Positions 33,158-41,312 of a DNA stretch of 64,000 bases are shown here, in pieces. The DNA is from Anaerolineae bacterium (lineage in GTDB: Bacteria > Chloroflexota > Anaerolineae > Aggregatilineales > Phototrophicaceae). The first letter of the stretch is position 1, and each line of letters begins with the position of its first letter. The position numbers were made by a program, and so were the translations under genes. The stretch is taken from positions 1-64,000 of the forward strand of contig JAJDXR010000091.1 in NCBI GenBank assembly GCA_022823165.1, given 5' to 3'. The notes beneath the pieces are model-generated. The model was given only the letters and a program-made list of their open reading frames with translations. It did not search any database and had not been told where the DNA came from.

Positions 33158-33264
33158 ACTCTGTGTCCTCGGTGCTAGAAATCTTGCGGTGCCGCGGCTC
33201 CCGACTGTTGCGGACGCGCCTCAAACTGCTACACTGTAATGGGTTCGCAATTGCAGGGAGTCGT

Positions 33265-33696
33265 ATGTTGGACGAGGCATCAACCCAAGTCCGCGTGCTC
33301 AAAGCCGGCCCGAAGGACCTGGTCGACTTGTCGGATTTCATCAAGCCGTTCGTGGCCAGTGGTGATTTGCTGCCGCGCACCTTTGACGAATTGGAAGACC
33401 TGCTGGAGACCTCATTCATCGCCCGAGTCAATGGGCGCATCGTTGGTTGCGCCGCGCTCGAAATCTACAGCAAGAAGCTCTGCGAGATCCGCAGCCTGGC
33501 GGTTGATCCCGGCGCGCAGGGCTTGGGCATCGGCAAGCAGTTGGTGGCCGCCTGCGTCGAGTTGGCGCAGCGCGAGGGCATCTACGAGATTATGGCCATC
33601 AGCGTGGCCGAGAACTTCTTTAAGTCTTGCGGCTTCGACTTTACCCTGCCCAATTTGAAAAAAGCCTTCTTTCTCCAGACCCGCGATTCAATGTAA
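33265..33696 (+). CDS. GNAT acetyltransferase (ArgA-like)
   Basis: This 143-residue GNAT protein starts MLDEASTQVRVLKAG with GCAGGGAG upstream. The acetyl-CoA binding loop is GAQGLGIGKQLVAAC after the EIRSLAVDP strand. The order KLCEIRSLAVDPGAQGLGIGKQL is like the N-acetylglutamate synthase-type GNATs used in arginine synthesis, and the C-terminal FFKSCGFDF turn fits too. No other arg genes are nearby, so the substrate remains inferred. Confidence 0.82.
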   Translation: MLDEASTQVRVLKAGPKDLVDLSDFIKPFVASGDLLPRTFDELEDLLETSFIARVNGRIVGCAALEIYSKKLCEIRSLAVDPGAQGLGIGKQLVAACVELAQREGIYEIMAISVAENFFKSCGFDFTLPNLKKAFFLQTRDSM

Positions 33697-33849
33697 TTGC
33701 GCTCGATAAGCCTGTGGCATACCTGGTGAAGTTACTTTGCGCCGAGCAGCAGACGCCCTCAGGCTGCTTGCGCCACTTGAGTTACTCACTGACCCGTTAC
33801 TCCTTGTCAATGCCTTGGCTAGGGAACGGGGAGGGGTTGTGACGCTCTC

Positions 33850-34584
33850 ATGAAGATCGAAGTTTTGACCCTATTCCCCGACATGTTCAGCGCTGTCATG
33901 TCCGAGAGCATGATGTGGAAGGCGCGCGACCGCGGCCTGCTCGATTTTCACGCGCGCGACATCCGCGACTTCACTCAAGACAAACACCGCCAGGTTGATG
34001 ACGCGCCCTACGGCGGCGGCGGCGGCATGATCCTCAAGCCGGATGTGTTGGTGCGTACCATCGAAGCGGTCAAGGGCGCCACCGATACGCCCGTCATCCT
34101 GCTCTCGCCGCAGGGACGCCGGCTGACGCACGAGCTCGCGACCGAGCTATCGCGGCTGCCGCGCCTGATTCTGGTCTGCGGGCGCTACGAAGGCGTCGAC
34201 GAGCGCGTCCGTGAACTGGCTATCAGCGACGAAATCAGCATCGGCGATTATGTGCTGACCGGCGGCGAGCTGGCGGCCATGGTGCTGATCGACGCGGTCG
34301 TGCGGCTGATCCCCGGCGTGCTCGGCGCTGATGGCGCGCAACATCGCGACAGTCACGCCGATGGCCTGCTGGAAGGTCCGCATTATACACGCCCGCCCGA
34401 GTTTCGCGGCTTGGGCGTACCCGATGCGCTGACCAGCGGAAACCACGCCGGAGTCGATCGTTGGCGGCGCCGGCAGGCGATAAAGCGCACCTGGCAGCGG
34501 CGACCTGATTTGCTGGAACGCGCCGATCTCAGCGACGCCGACCGCGCCTACCTGGCGGAGCTGGAAGCGGGGCAGGTGGATTAG
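33850..34584 (+). CDS. trmD: tRNA (guanine-N1-)-methyltransferase TrmD
   Basis: TrmD methylates G37 of tRNAs that read CNN codons, using SAM and a trefoil-knot fold. The 244-residue product has the family signatures [13 protein letters not shown] and [21 protein letters not shown], and ends with the helical C-terminal domain ([18 protein letters not shown]). The usual partners rpsP, rimM and rplS are absent here. Its last 56 nt overlap the end of a convergent ABC-ATPase gene. Confidence 0.95.
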   Translation: MKIEVLTLFPDMFSAVMSESMMWKARDRGLLDFHARDIRDFTQDKHRQVDDAPYGGGGGMILKPDVLVRTIEAVKGATDTPVILLSPQGRRLTHELATELSRLPRLILVCGRYEGVDERVRELAISDEISIGDYVLTGGELAAMVLIDAVVRLIPGVLGADGAQHRDSHADGLLEGPHYTRPPEFRGLGVPDALTSGNHAGVDRWRRRQAIKRTWQRRPDLLERADLSDADRAYLAELEAGQVD

Positions 34585-35326
34585 GGCGCGCCGTCTCGCT
34601 CAAGCCGGCTTGATCGCCCTCGGCGAATGCCAGCGCGCGTTTATCGCCGCTCTCGGGGTCAAGCATGGCGTCGACGCTGTCCTCGCGGATGACACGCCCT
34701 TCATCCAGCAGCAACACGCGGCTGCCGATGCGGCGCGCCTGCTCAATCGAATGCGACACCCAGATCATGGTCAGATTGGTCTGCCGGCGCAGCTGCGTCA
34801 GTGAGTCTTCCACGCGGCTGGTGGCGATGGGGTCGAGCGACGAGGTCGGCTCATCCAAGAGCAGCAAGGTCGGATTCAGCGCCAGAGCGCGGGCGATGGC
34901 CAGCCGCTGCTCCTGCCCGCCGGACAAATCAGCCGCCGCTTTATCCGCCAGCTGGGCATCCAGCGACACCTGCGCCATCAGCTTGAGGACCTGGTCTCGG
35001 CTCAGGGCCTTGCCCTGCAAGCGCGCCCCGAATGCGATGTTGTCGGCCACGCTGCCTTCAAAGGGCGCCGTCTTCTGGAACATCATGCCCACCTGGCGCC
35101 GCAGCTCGGTGACGGGCAGGTCGTAAATCGACTGGCCATCGAGACGGATGCTGCCGGCGTCGATGTCGGTCAGTCGGTTGACGCAGCGCAGCAGCGAGCT
35201 TTTGCCGCTGCCGCTGGGCCCGATGACTACCAGCAGCTCGCCGGCGGGTGCCTCGAGCGATACATCGCGCAAGACGGTCGCGCCGCCGCGGTTGAGGCTC
35301 AGATTGCGGATGGAGAGTTTGGACAT
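34529..35326 (-). CDS. ABC transporter ATP-binding protein (PstB/FetA-like)
   Basis: This 265-residue ATPase has Walker [10 protein letters not shown] (residues 37-45), signature LSGGQEQR, Walker [14 protein letters not shown] and H-loop [22 protein letters not shown] fits the PstB/FetA branch. A proline- and arginine-rich tail of about 20 residues ([18 protein letters not shown]) is encoded antisense to the trmD 3' end, so the coding regions overlap convergently. No permease lies next to it; the partner must be elsewhere, or the gene is an orphan. Confidence 0.88.
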   Translation of the reverse strand: MSKLSIRNLSLNRGGATVLRDVSLEAPAGELLVVIGPSGSGKSSLLRCVNRLTDIDAGSIRLDGQSIYDLPVTELRRQVGMMFQKTAPFEGSVADNIAFGARLQGKALSRDQVLKLMAQVSLDAQLADKAAADLSGGQEQRLAIARALALNPTLLLLDEPTSSLDPIATSRVEDSLTQLRRQTNLTMIWVSHSIEQARRIGSRVLLLDEGRVIREDSVDAMLDPESGDKRALAFAEGDQAGLSETARPNPPAPLPAPPGRRGRRR

Positions 35327-35443
35327 TAGTGTGTTCTCAAATGAAGCATACCAGGTTTGTCGCTAATAGAGTGTAAGGCTCAAAATGTGTCGATCAATTG
35401 GGTTGGAGCTATAAGCGAGAGATGTAACTTTAAATCAGAATAA

Positions 35444-35474
35444 CAGAGAAAGAAAAGCCCGCGTCGTGCGGGCT
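35444..35474 (-). terminator. Rho-independent terminator (minus strand)
   Basis: Stem arms 35456-35462 and 35468-35474 (AGCCCGC and GCGGGCT on the plus strand) close a 5-nt loop. On the minus strand the hairpin is followed by TTTTCTTTCTC. It lies just downstream of the minus-strand frames at 35499-36198, whose transcript it should end. Confidence 0.75.
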
Positions 35475-35498
35475 ATCGTCATAGTAAGCACGGCCGGA

Positions 35499-35711
35499 CT
35501 ATTGGCGGGGCTGACTTGGCTCATCATCAAATATGCGCATCTTGCTGACTTTGTCTATATGTTCCAGAATTGGCGTAGGAATGGACCCATCCGAGCCGAT
35601 TACGAGAGTATCAGCTTTACGAGAGCCATCAGAAACGCTTGGAAGTTTCGCTGAACTATCGCTACGGCGTACCGTACATTGCAGCGGCGGTCTGTTGATC
35701 TTGTCCATCAT
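35499..35711 (-). CDS. Possible small protein, 70 aa
   Basis: This frame begins inside the end of the following gene (overlap of 50 nt) and stops 25 nt before the terminator hairpin, which favours a real message. The product starts MMDKINRPPLQCTVRRSDSS and has an IGSDGSIPTP stretch, but no known domain. A plus-strand frame (35466-35654) with a hydrophobic start covers the same bases and could be the real one. Confidence 0.35.
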   Translation of the reverse strand: MMDKINRPPLQCTVRRSDSSAKLPSVSDGSRKADTLVIGSDGSIPTPILEHIDKVSKMRIFDDEPSQPRQ

Positions 35712-36198
35712 CCAGCCTCCTTCTCAGCATAAACCCTACAGACGCAATATATGAGCTAGACAGATGCACCGGTATTCCATACCGGGCGCCGCTAATGGTG
35801 ATTCTGTAACATCCGTCTCCACGATAAATTATATCGCTCAGTTGCAGATATGTAAACCATTCGAACTGTTGCGGGGGAATCGACACGGGGAAGAATACTT
35901 CTTCCGTCCCATTAGAGTCGACTTTCATTAAACTAGTGCTGAAATCTGGCGCTGTAAGTGACGCGGCAAAATAGACATCGCCAAAGGTTGCCGCATCCAT
36001 TCTTCCCCATTTGCACAACAAGACAATGGGTTTAGAGAGCTCAATAATCTCGCCGGGCCGCGCAGGCATACCCCCATATTCCAAGATATGCACAGGGAAG
36101 CCATAGTCGAGTACACGATCATCGCAGGGATCCGTCTTTATATCATCGACTAGCTGCGCCCAAAGAATATCCATATGTCTCATCCGCCGATTTCGCAA
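35662..36198 (-). CDS. Hypothetical protein, 178 aa
   Basis: This is a soluble-looking protein with many beta-prone stretches (HMDILWAQLVDDI, VHILEYGGMPARPGE, PIVLLCKWGRMDAATFGDVYFAA, EEVFFPVSIPPQQFEWFTYL) and no signal peptide. No family is recognised. It is more AT-rich than its neighbours, which hints at recent acquisition. A Rho-independent terminator lies about 190 nt past its end. Inner ATG starts (MRHMDIL or MDILWAQ) are possible. Confidence 0.6.
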   Translation of the reverse strand: MRNRRMRHMDILWAQLVDDIKTDPCDDRVLDYGFPVHILEYGGMPARPGEIIELSKPIVLLCKWGRMDAATFGDVYFAASLTAPDFSTSLMKVDSNGTEEVFFPVSIPPQQFEWFTYLQLSDIIYRGDGCYRITISGARYGIPVHLSSSYIASVGFMLRRRLDDGQDQQTAAAMYGTP

Positions 36199-36450
36199 AT
36201 GGTAAGTCTCAACAGGCTACCATAGGGACGATTAAATCTTAATTAGCTGAAGCTGCATTACGATTTGTCCTTACTGGTATGCCAGCATTCCCTTTTCCAT
36301 CAAATGCTCGCCTTGTTGGAGGGACCATCGTTGTCGTTTACGATGGGTATCCATGCTTGCTGTAGATTGCGCTTGCGATCTACATGCCAAACTCCCGCCG
36401 AGCATGGTAGACTGGTGGATAATCACAGGCAGTTTAACGAGGGTGGGCAA

Positions 36451-37389
36451 ATGCAAATGACCATGACCTGTGCCGAGGAATCGCGCGCCGTAGCCGAAAA
36501 TCTGGCAGGCACGTTCAAGCCGGCCGATACCTTCTTCCTGATCGAAAGCAGCCTGCCCGATTACGGCGGCTGGAACGGCGACGCGGTCAAGTCAGCGGCG
36601 TCCGGCGGGCCTTTCGCCCCCGGCCTGGCGCACCTGCAATCCGCGCCGCGAGCCAAGGCGCTCTTCATCCGCAAACCGCAATCGCAGGGCAAGAATTTCT
36701 ACATCGCGCTGACGAACCAGACGACGCCTCGCATCTATCACACAACGCTCGTAGACACCGACGAATTGCTGCAACTGGATATCAGCAGCCTGGCTGCGGA
36801 CGCGACCCCGCGCATCAATGGGCGCGCTATGGACGAAATCGACGAGCTCTACGCCGTCTGCACCAATGGCCGGCACGACCCCTGCTGCTCCGCGCATGGT
36901 ACGCCGGTCTATCACGAACTGACCGCGCAAGCGGGCCATGAGCGCGTCTGGCAGACCACGCATATCGGCGGCCATCGCATGGCGGCTACGCTGATCGCCT
37001 TCCCGGCTGGCATTGTCTACGGTCATGTCGATCCGTCCGATGTCGAGGCGCTGGTCACCAATCAGCGCGCCGGTTATCTGCTGACGCACAAATATCGCGG
37101 TCGCGGCGCTTATGCCGGGCAGGCCCTGGATGCCGCGGCGCATCAAGCGGCCGGCGCAGCTGAAGCCATCATCCGCGAAGGCGCGCGCCTCTATCGCCTG
37201 GACGACCTGCGCCTGCGCGAAGTGAATGATCTCGGCGCCGATCGCCGGCGCGTAACCTTCCTGGACGCTGACGGCGGTTTGCACTGCGCCGAAGTGACGA
37301 CCGGCATGTCCGCGCCGCGTTTGACCTCCTGCGGCGATACGCCCAAACCCATGCCGCAGCACCGCGTGGTCGTCGTCTACCCGGACTAG
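36451..37389 (+). CDS. Sucrase/ferredoxin-like domain protein
   Basis: This 312-residue protein begins MQMTMTCAEESRAVAENLAG, with GAGGGTGGG upstream. It is of the sucrase/ferredoxin-like family, a thioredoxin-type ferredoxin fold. The cysteine motif CTNGRHDPCCSAHG (around residue 148-161) and the downstream HIGGHRMAATLIAFP are the signatures. The cysteines could hold a [2Fe-2S] cluster. In some genomes members are linked to redox or sucrose-related roles, but the true function is unclear. Confidence 0.85.
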   Translation: MQMTMTCAEESRAVAENLAGTFKPADTFFLIESSLPDYGGWNGDAVKSAASGGPFAPGLAHLQSAPRAKALFIRKPQSQGKNFYIALTNQTTPRIYHTTLVDTDELLQLDISSLAADATPRINGRAMDEIDELYAVCTNGRHDPCCSAHGTPVYHELTAQAGHERVWQTTHIGGHRMAATLIAFPAGIVYGHVDPSDVEALVTNQRAGYLLTHKYRGRGAYAGQALDAAAHQAAGAAEAIIREGARLYRLDDLRLREVNDLGADRRRVTFLDADGGLHCAEVTTGMSAPRLTSCGDTPKPMPQHRVVVVYPD

Positions 37390-37410
37390 CCGCCGCGGGC
37401 CAAGTAGCCA

Positions 37411-39309
37411 ATGCCGAGCGCGCAGATGACGCTGCCCCCAGCCAAGACGCCCTGGATTGTAGGACTGCTGCGCTTGGCAATCCTGGTCTTTGTCACGCTG
37501 TCGCTGGTGGCGCTGAGCCTGGCCATCGCGCTGATCGGCCTGCAGATGGCGCTGGAAGACCGCACCGCGCCCGGCGTCAGCATCGCCGATTTGGACATCG
37601 GCGGCCTGACCCGCGCCGAAGCCATCGCCGAGCTTTCAGCGCAGTACAGCAGCGTCGAAGCAGCCGTCTACACCTTTCGCGCTGGCGAGCGCCGCTGGGT
37701 GGCGACCGCGGCCGATCTCGGCTTGAGCCTGGCGGCTGAGCAGCAGGTCGAGCGCGCCTTCGCCATTGGTCGCGCCGCAGACGGCCGGCGCAGTATGCGT
37801 GAGCGGGCCGACGCCTGGTTCAGCGGCGTGAACCTGCCCCTGAGCCTGGCCTTCAATGAGGGCGCGGCGCGGGACTTCCTGGCTGGGCTGGCGCAGGGAA
37901 TCGATCGCGAACGCCAGGACGCCGCACTCAGCCTTGACGGCATTCATGTGCAGATTAACCCGGGTGTCAGCGGGCGCCAACTGGATCAATCAGCCGCGTT
38001 AAAGGCGCTGACCGAGCTGGTGCTGGCGCAGTCGGATCAGCGCGATGTTGATCTGACAATTCACGAAAGCCCGCCGCGCCAATGGAACCTCAGAGAAGCG
38101 GCGGCGCAGATTGAGATTGCGCTGTCGACGCCTTTGCAACTGGTGGGCGACCTGCCCGACGGCCACATGCTGTCGCCCTGGGTGGTCTCGCGCGAGCAGA
38201 TCCTGGCTGGGCTGAGCGTGACGCTGAGCGGCGCCGGCGAGGACAGGCGCTATGACGTCAGCGTCGATCTCAGCGCCTTCGCGCCCTTCCTGAAGACGCT
38301 GGCGCCAACCCTGGGCAAATCTTCCGCTGAAGGCCGCTTCGACTTTGACCCGGCCAGCGGCCGGCTCAACCCGATTACGTCCGCGCGCGAAGGGCGCGAA
38401 CTGGATGTCGCCGAGACCGTCAGGCGGCTGGAGGCGGCGGTATTCGACCCGCTGAATCGGCGGGTGGCTATGTATTTCAAGACGCTGCATCCGCGTTATC
38501 CCCACGGCGTGACCGCTGCCGAGCTGGGCATCAGCGAACTGGTAGCCGAGGCCACGACTTATTATTGGGGCTCCTGGCAGAATCGCCGCAGCAATATCGC
38601 CCTGGGCGCGGGCAAGCTGCACGGCATCATCGTCGCGCCCGGTGAAGAATTCTCTTTCAATCATCATCTGGGCGATATCACCCCGGAAGCAGGCTACCTC
38701 GAAGGCAGCGTCATCTTGGGCGGCGCTACTGTCACCGGCGTTGGCGGCGGCATCTGCCAAGTCAGCACCACCATGTTCCGGGCGGTCTATAGCGGTGGTT
38801 ACGCCGTCACCGAGCGCAATAATCACGGCTACCGCGTCGGCTACTACGAATACGCCGGCGCCGGGCCGGGCCTGGACGCCGCCATCTGGCAACCCGACAT
38901 TGATCTGCGCTTCCAGAATAATACGCCCCACCACTTGCTGATCGAGAGCTCCTTCCTGGGTACGCAAGACGCGCTTCAATTCCGGATTTATAGTTCGCCC
39001 CATTGGCGGACGGTCATTGAGCAGCCGATAATCCGCGACATTTTGCCAGCGCCTCCGGACGCTTTCATCGAAGCGGACGACCTGGCGCTGGGGCAGATTC
39101 GGCAAATCGACTACTCGGCCGATGGCGCTGATGTCTGGGTCTACCGCAACGTTTATGATACTGCCGGCAGTTTGATTTCCCGCGATCATGTCTTCACGCG
39201 CTATCAGCCCTGGCAGGCCGTCTTTGAAGTGGGCCCGGGCGATCCGCGCCTGAAAGTCGAGGAAGACGCCGAAGACGACGGCATCGCGCCGGTCGGCGAG
39301 AGCGGCTGA
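37411..39309 (+). CDS. VanW family protein with peptidoglycan-binding repeats
   Basis: This 632-residue protein has one N-terminal transmembrane helix (residues 17-46). PG_binding_4-like repeats follow in the middle (APGVSIADLDIGGLTRAEAI). The VanW domain lies around residues 405-520 (APGEEFSFNHHLGDITPEAG, GGGICQVSTTMFRAVY, YEYAGAGPGLDAAIW). VanW proteins are associated with vancomycin-resistance operons, but in Chloroflexota they are ordinary cell-envelope proteins; no resistance genes are nearby. It starts 21 nt after the preceding gene. Confidence 0.9.
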   Translation: MPSAQMTLPPAKTPWIVGLLRLAILVFVTLSLVALSLAIALIGLQMALEDRTAPGVSIADLDIGGLTRAEAIAELSAQYSSVEAAVYTFRAGERRWVATAADLGLSLAAEQQVERAFAIGRAADGRRSMRERADAWFSGVNLPLSLAFNEGAARDFLAGLAQGIDRERQDAALSLDGIHVQINPGVSGRQLDQSAALKALTELVLAQSDQRDVDLTIHESPPRQWNLREAAAQIEIALSTPLQLVGDLPDGHMLSPWVVSREQILAGLSVTLSGAGEDRRYDVSVDLSAFAPFLKTLAPTLGKSSAEGRFDFDPASGRLNPITSAREGRELDVAETVRRLEAAVFDPLNRRVAMYFKTLHPRYPHGVTAAELGISELVAEATTYYWGSWQNRRSNIALGAGKLHGIIVAPGEEFSFNHHLGDITPEAGYLEGSVILGGATVTGVGGGICQVSTTMFRAVYSGGYAVTERNNHGYRVGYYEYAGAGPGLDAAIWQPDIDLRFQNNTPHHLLIESSFLGTQDALQFRIYSSPHWRTVIEQPIIRDILPAPPDAFIEADDLALGQIRQIDYSADGADVWVYRNVYDTAGSLISRDHVFTRYQPWQAVFEVGPGDPRLKVEEDAEDDGIAPVGESG

Positions 39310-39399
39310 GCATCGTCTACATGAGGTCTGAACCTGTATAAGGGAAGGCCTGCTGCGGGCGAGAGCCGGCAAGCCCGCGTCCGCCCGTAAGCATCTCGT

Positions 39400-39897
39400 C
39401 TAAGCGACCGGCATGGCGCGGGCCGGCTCCACGAAGCCCTTGAGGATTTTCTCCAGCGCCATGGTGTGGCTGCAAACGCCGCGCTGCGCGAAGAAGGAGG
39501 CGGTGCTGGTCCAGGCACCATGATCATAGCTGACGCGGTGTTCCTTATTGTAACCTTCGAAGCGGCAATCGAATTCCACGATGCGGATGCGGTCGCGCTC
39601 ATGTGAGTAGCGATTGGCCTTCTCAACATCGCTGACGATATTTTGTCCCGGCGCGTAGGGCGCCGGAGGACGCTTCAGCAGGGGTTTAAGCAAAATTTCC
39701 AAAGCCATAATATGCGGGCAGATCTGGTAATGCGAAAACCCGGAGCAACTGCAGGACCAGCCGCTTTCATCAAGGCTGACGCGATGGCTGCTGTTGTCGC
39801 CCTTAAAGTCCACCCCGAGGCTGATGAAGGTGGCGCGTTCGGGCTGGTTGGCGTATTCGCTGGCTTTCTGGATTTTGTTAATCATACTTGCGTCCAT
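39400..39897 (-). CDS. SWIM zinc-finger protein with duplicated, degenerate second finger
   Basis: The 165-residue protein has an AAAGGA site before the ATG at 39897. It is an internal duplication: each half has a beta segment (SHRVSLDESGWS and EHRVSYDHGAWT) and a SWIM-like finger. The first is C49-x-C51 with C60-x-H62 (CSCSGFSHYQICPH); the second keeps C142-x-H144 but has S131 and A133 in place of the first two cysteines. SWIM domains bind nucleic acid or proteins; a role is not assigned. It is convergent with the VanW gene. Confidence 0.8.
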   Translation of the reverse strand: MDASMINKIQKASEYANQPERATFISLGVDFKGDNSSHRVSLDESGWSCSCSGFSHYQICPHIMALEILLKPLLKRPPAPYAPGQNIVSDVEKANRYSHERDRIRIVEFDCRFEGYNKEHRVSYDHGAWTSTASFFAQRGVCSHTMALEKILKGFVEPARAMPVA

Positions 39898-40257
39898 TTC
39901 GTTCCTTTCACCTATAAGACGCCGTATATTTATGTAAAAAAACGCGCTAGCGACTTCGTCAGTCACACCGCGCGTATATTGACCTTGCCGTATGAAACAT
40001 TGTCATTGTCCATCGTTGGCGGCATCCTGTTTCATCTACTTTCAGTCTATTTGAGGCGCTGGGAAAAGTCAATCAGAAACCGGCCTGAATCAGGCTGATT
40101 CTGTCTATCTTGCACAAGGTGGCGGCGCGGAGTTTTGCCTCGGCCAGGCGGGCTTGCGGGGTTTTCGCCGGCGCGCCGACAGGAAGTGAAGCGTTATCAA
40201 TTCCTGGCCGGTTCGGTCAGATTTGCTGGCAAATCGCTCGCGCGCTGCTCGGCGGCT
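39898..40257. other. Gap without a recognisable gene (360 bp)
   Basis: I see no convincing gene, tRNA or REP copy here. A small hairpin-forming stretch (GCCTGAATCAGGC) is near 40085. A GCGCGGAGTTTTGCCT stretch near 40125 recurs close to 41195, on the other side of the cofE gene. Confidence 0.4.
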
Positions 40258-41070
40258 TCAGACTGTGGCTTGGACTGATGCTGCAACCGGCGCCAGACCC
40301 AGCGTCAGCGACTCGACGTAGATGCAGTGTCGCCAGGGTATTGATACATCGGCGGCGGAGAGGGCGGCATCGCTCAATTCCACCTCCGCGCCGCGGATGA
40401 GGGCGAAAGGCGTCGCCTCGTTCCGTTCGCCCATGACCACCTGGGCGCAAGCCGCCAGCGAGTCGGCCACGCCGATTTGCGTCACCGCCATGGGGTTGCC
40501 GAAGAGGTCTATTTTGCCGCGTTCGTCATTGATGGGCTGGAAGCCGGCCATGGCGATGGCGATGCCAGTTGTGCCGTAGCGCCCGGGCATCAGCCAACTG
40601 TCGCTGAGGATGACGCCGATACGGCAGCGCAGCCGTTTTTGCAGCGCCTGCCGCAGATTCTCGGCGGTCTCAAATGGCTGCAAGGGCAGCAGCACTACCT
40701 GGCCGCTGGGGATATTGGAGCGGTCCAGACCGGCATTGGGCGAGATGACCCCGCCTTTCGCCGTCAAGAGGAATCCCAGCTCGATACCGCCGAAGATATG
40801 CTCGGCTTCATCGAGGACCAGCTGAGCCACGGCGGCATCCATGCCATATCGCCCCGCCAATGCTTCGGCCCGGGCGCCGGCCTCAACCTCAGCCAGGCTG
40901 ACCGTGCGCCCACTGGCGATTGACGCGTATTTGCTGGATACCGCCAATACATCGCCAGTTTGCAGCGATGCCCCGGCGGCTTCGAGGCTTTCGACCAGCG
41001 TACCCGCCAGGTCAAAGGGCTGGTCTCGCACAGGCGCGCGGATCGGGGTGACGGTCAGGGATTGTGGCAT
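40258..41070 (-). CDS. cofE: Coenzyme F420-0:L-glutamate ligase (CofE-like)
   Basis: CofE adds glutamates to F420-0 using GTP. The 270-residue protein shows TGDVLAVSSKYASIASGRTV at the N-terminus, ISPNAGLDRSNIPSGQVVLLP in the middle, and IGVILSDSWLMPGRYGTTGIAIAMAG. These match CofE in order and length. F420 use is common in Chloroflexota. No other F420 synthesis gene (cofC, cofD, fbiB-type nitroreductase) is in the window. Confidence 0.85.
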   Translation of the reverse strand: MPQSLTVTPIRAPVRDQPFDLAGTLVESLEAAGASLQTGDVLAVSSKYASIASGRTVSLAEVEAGARAEALAGRYGMDAAVAQLVLDEAEHIFGGIELGFLLTAKGGVISPNAGLDRSNIPSGQVVLLPLQPFETAENLRQALQKRLRCRIGVILSDSWLMPGRYGTTGIAIAMAGFQPINDERGKIDLFGNPMAVTQIGVADSLAACAQVVMGERNEATPFALIRGAEVELSDAALSAADVSIPWRHCIYVESLTLGLAPVAASVQATV

Positions 41071-41312
41071 TGGAATTCCATCCTTGATTGCGCTAACCCT
41101 TAGGCTATACCTTACCAGTATATATCCCTTGCAAAGTCTGGCGAATGCGCCGCCCTGGCGAATTACTGGACAAGCCTGCGCCTCGTCAATGCGCGGCGCG
41201 CGGAGTTTTGCCTAAGCCTTTTCCTGATTTGCCAGCGGCTTCGGCGAAGGTTGCGGCGCGCTGATGACGGCAGAACTTTGTCACTAAGCGCAGTCGCTGT
41301 CCATTGGCAGGA

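Noticed and set aside
35466-35654. Plus-strand 62-codon frame with a hydrophobic start
   Set aside because: It begins at a GTG inside the terminator hairpin and lacks a ribosome site; the minus-strand reading fits the terminator better, though both are weak.
36451-39309. VanW protein as a vancomycin-resistance determinant
   Set aside because: No vanH, vanA, vanX or regulator genes are near; VanW proteins are ordinary envelope proteins in this phylum.
37999-39372. Minus-strand frame of 457 codons opposite the VanW gene
   Set aside because: It has no recognisable motifs and low-complexity composition; the plus-strand VanW signatures are unambiguous.
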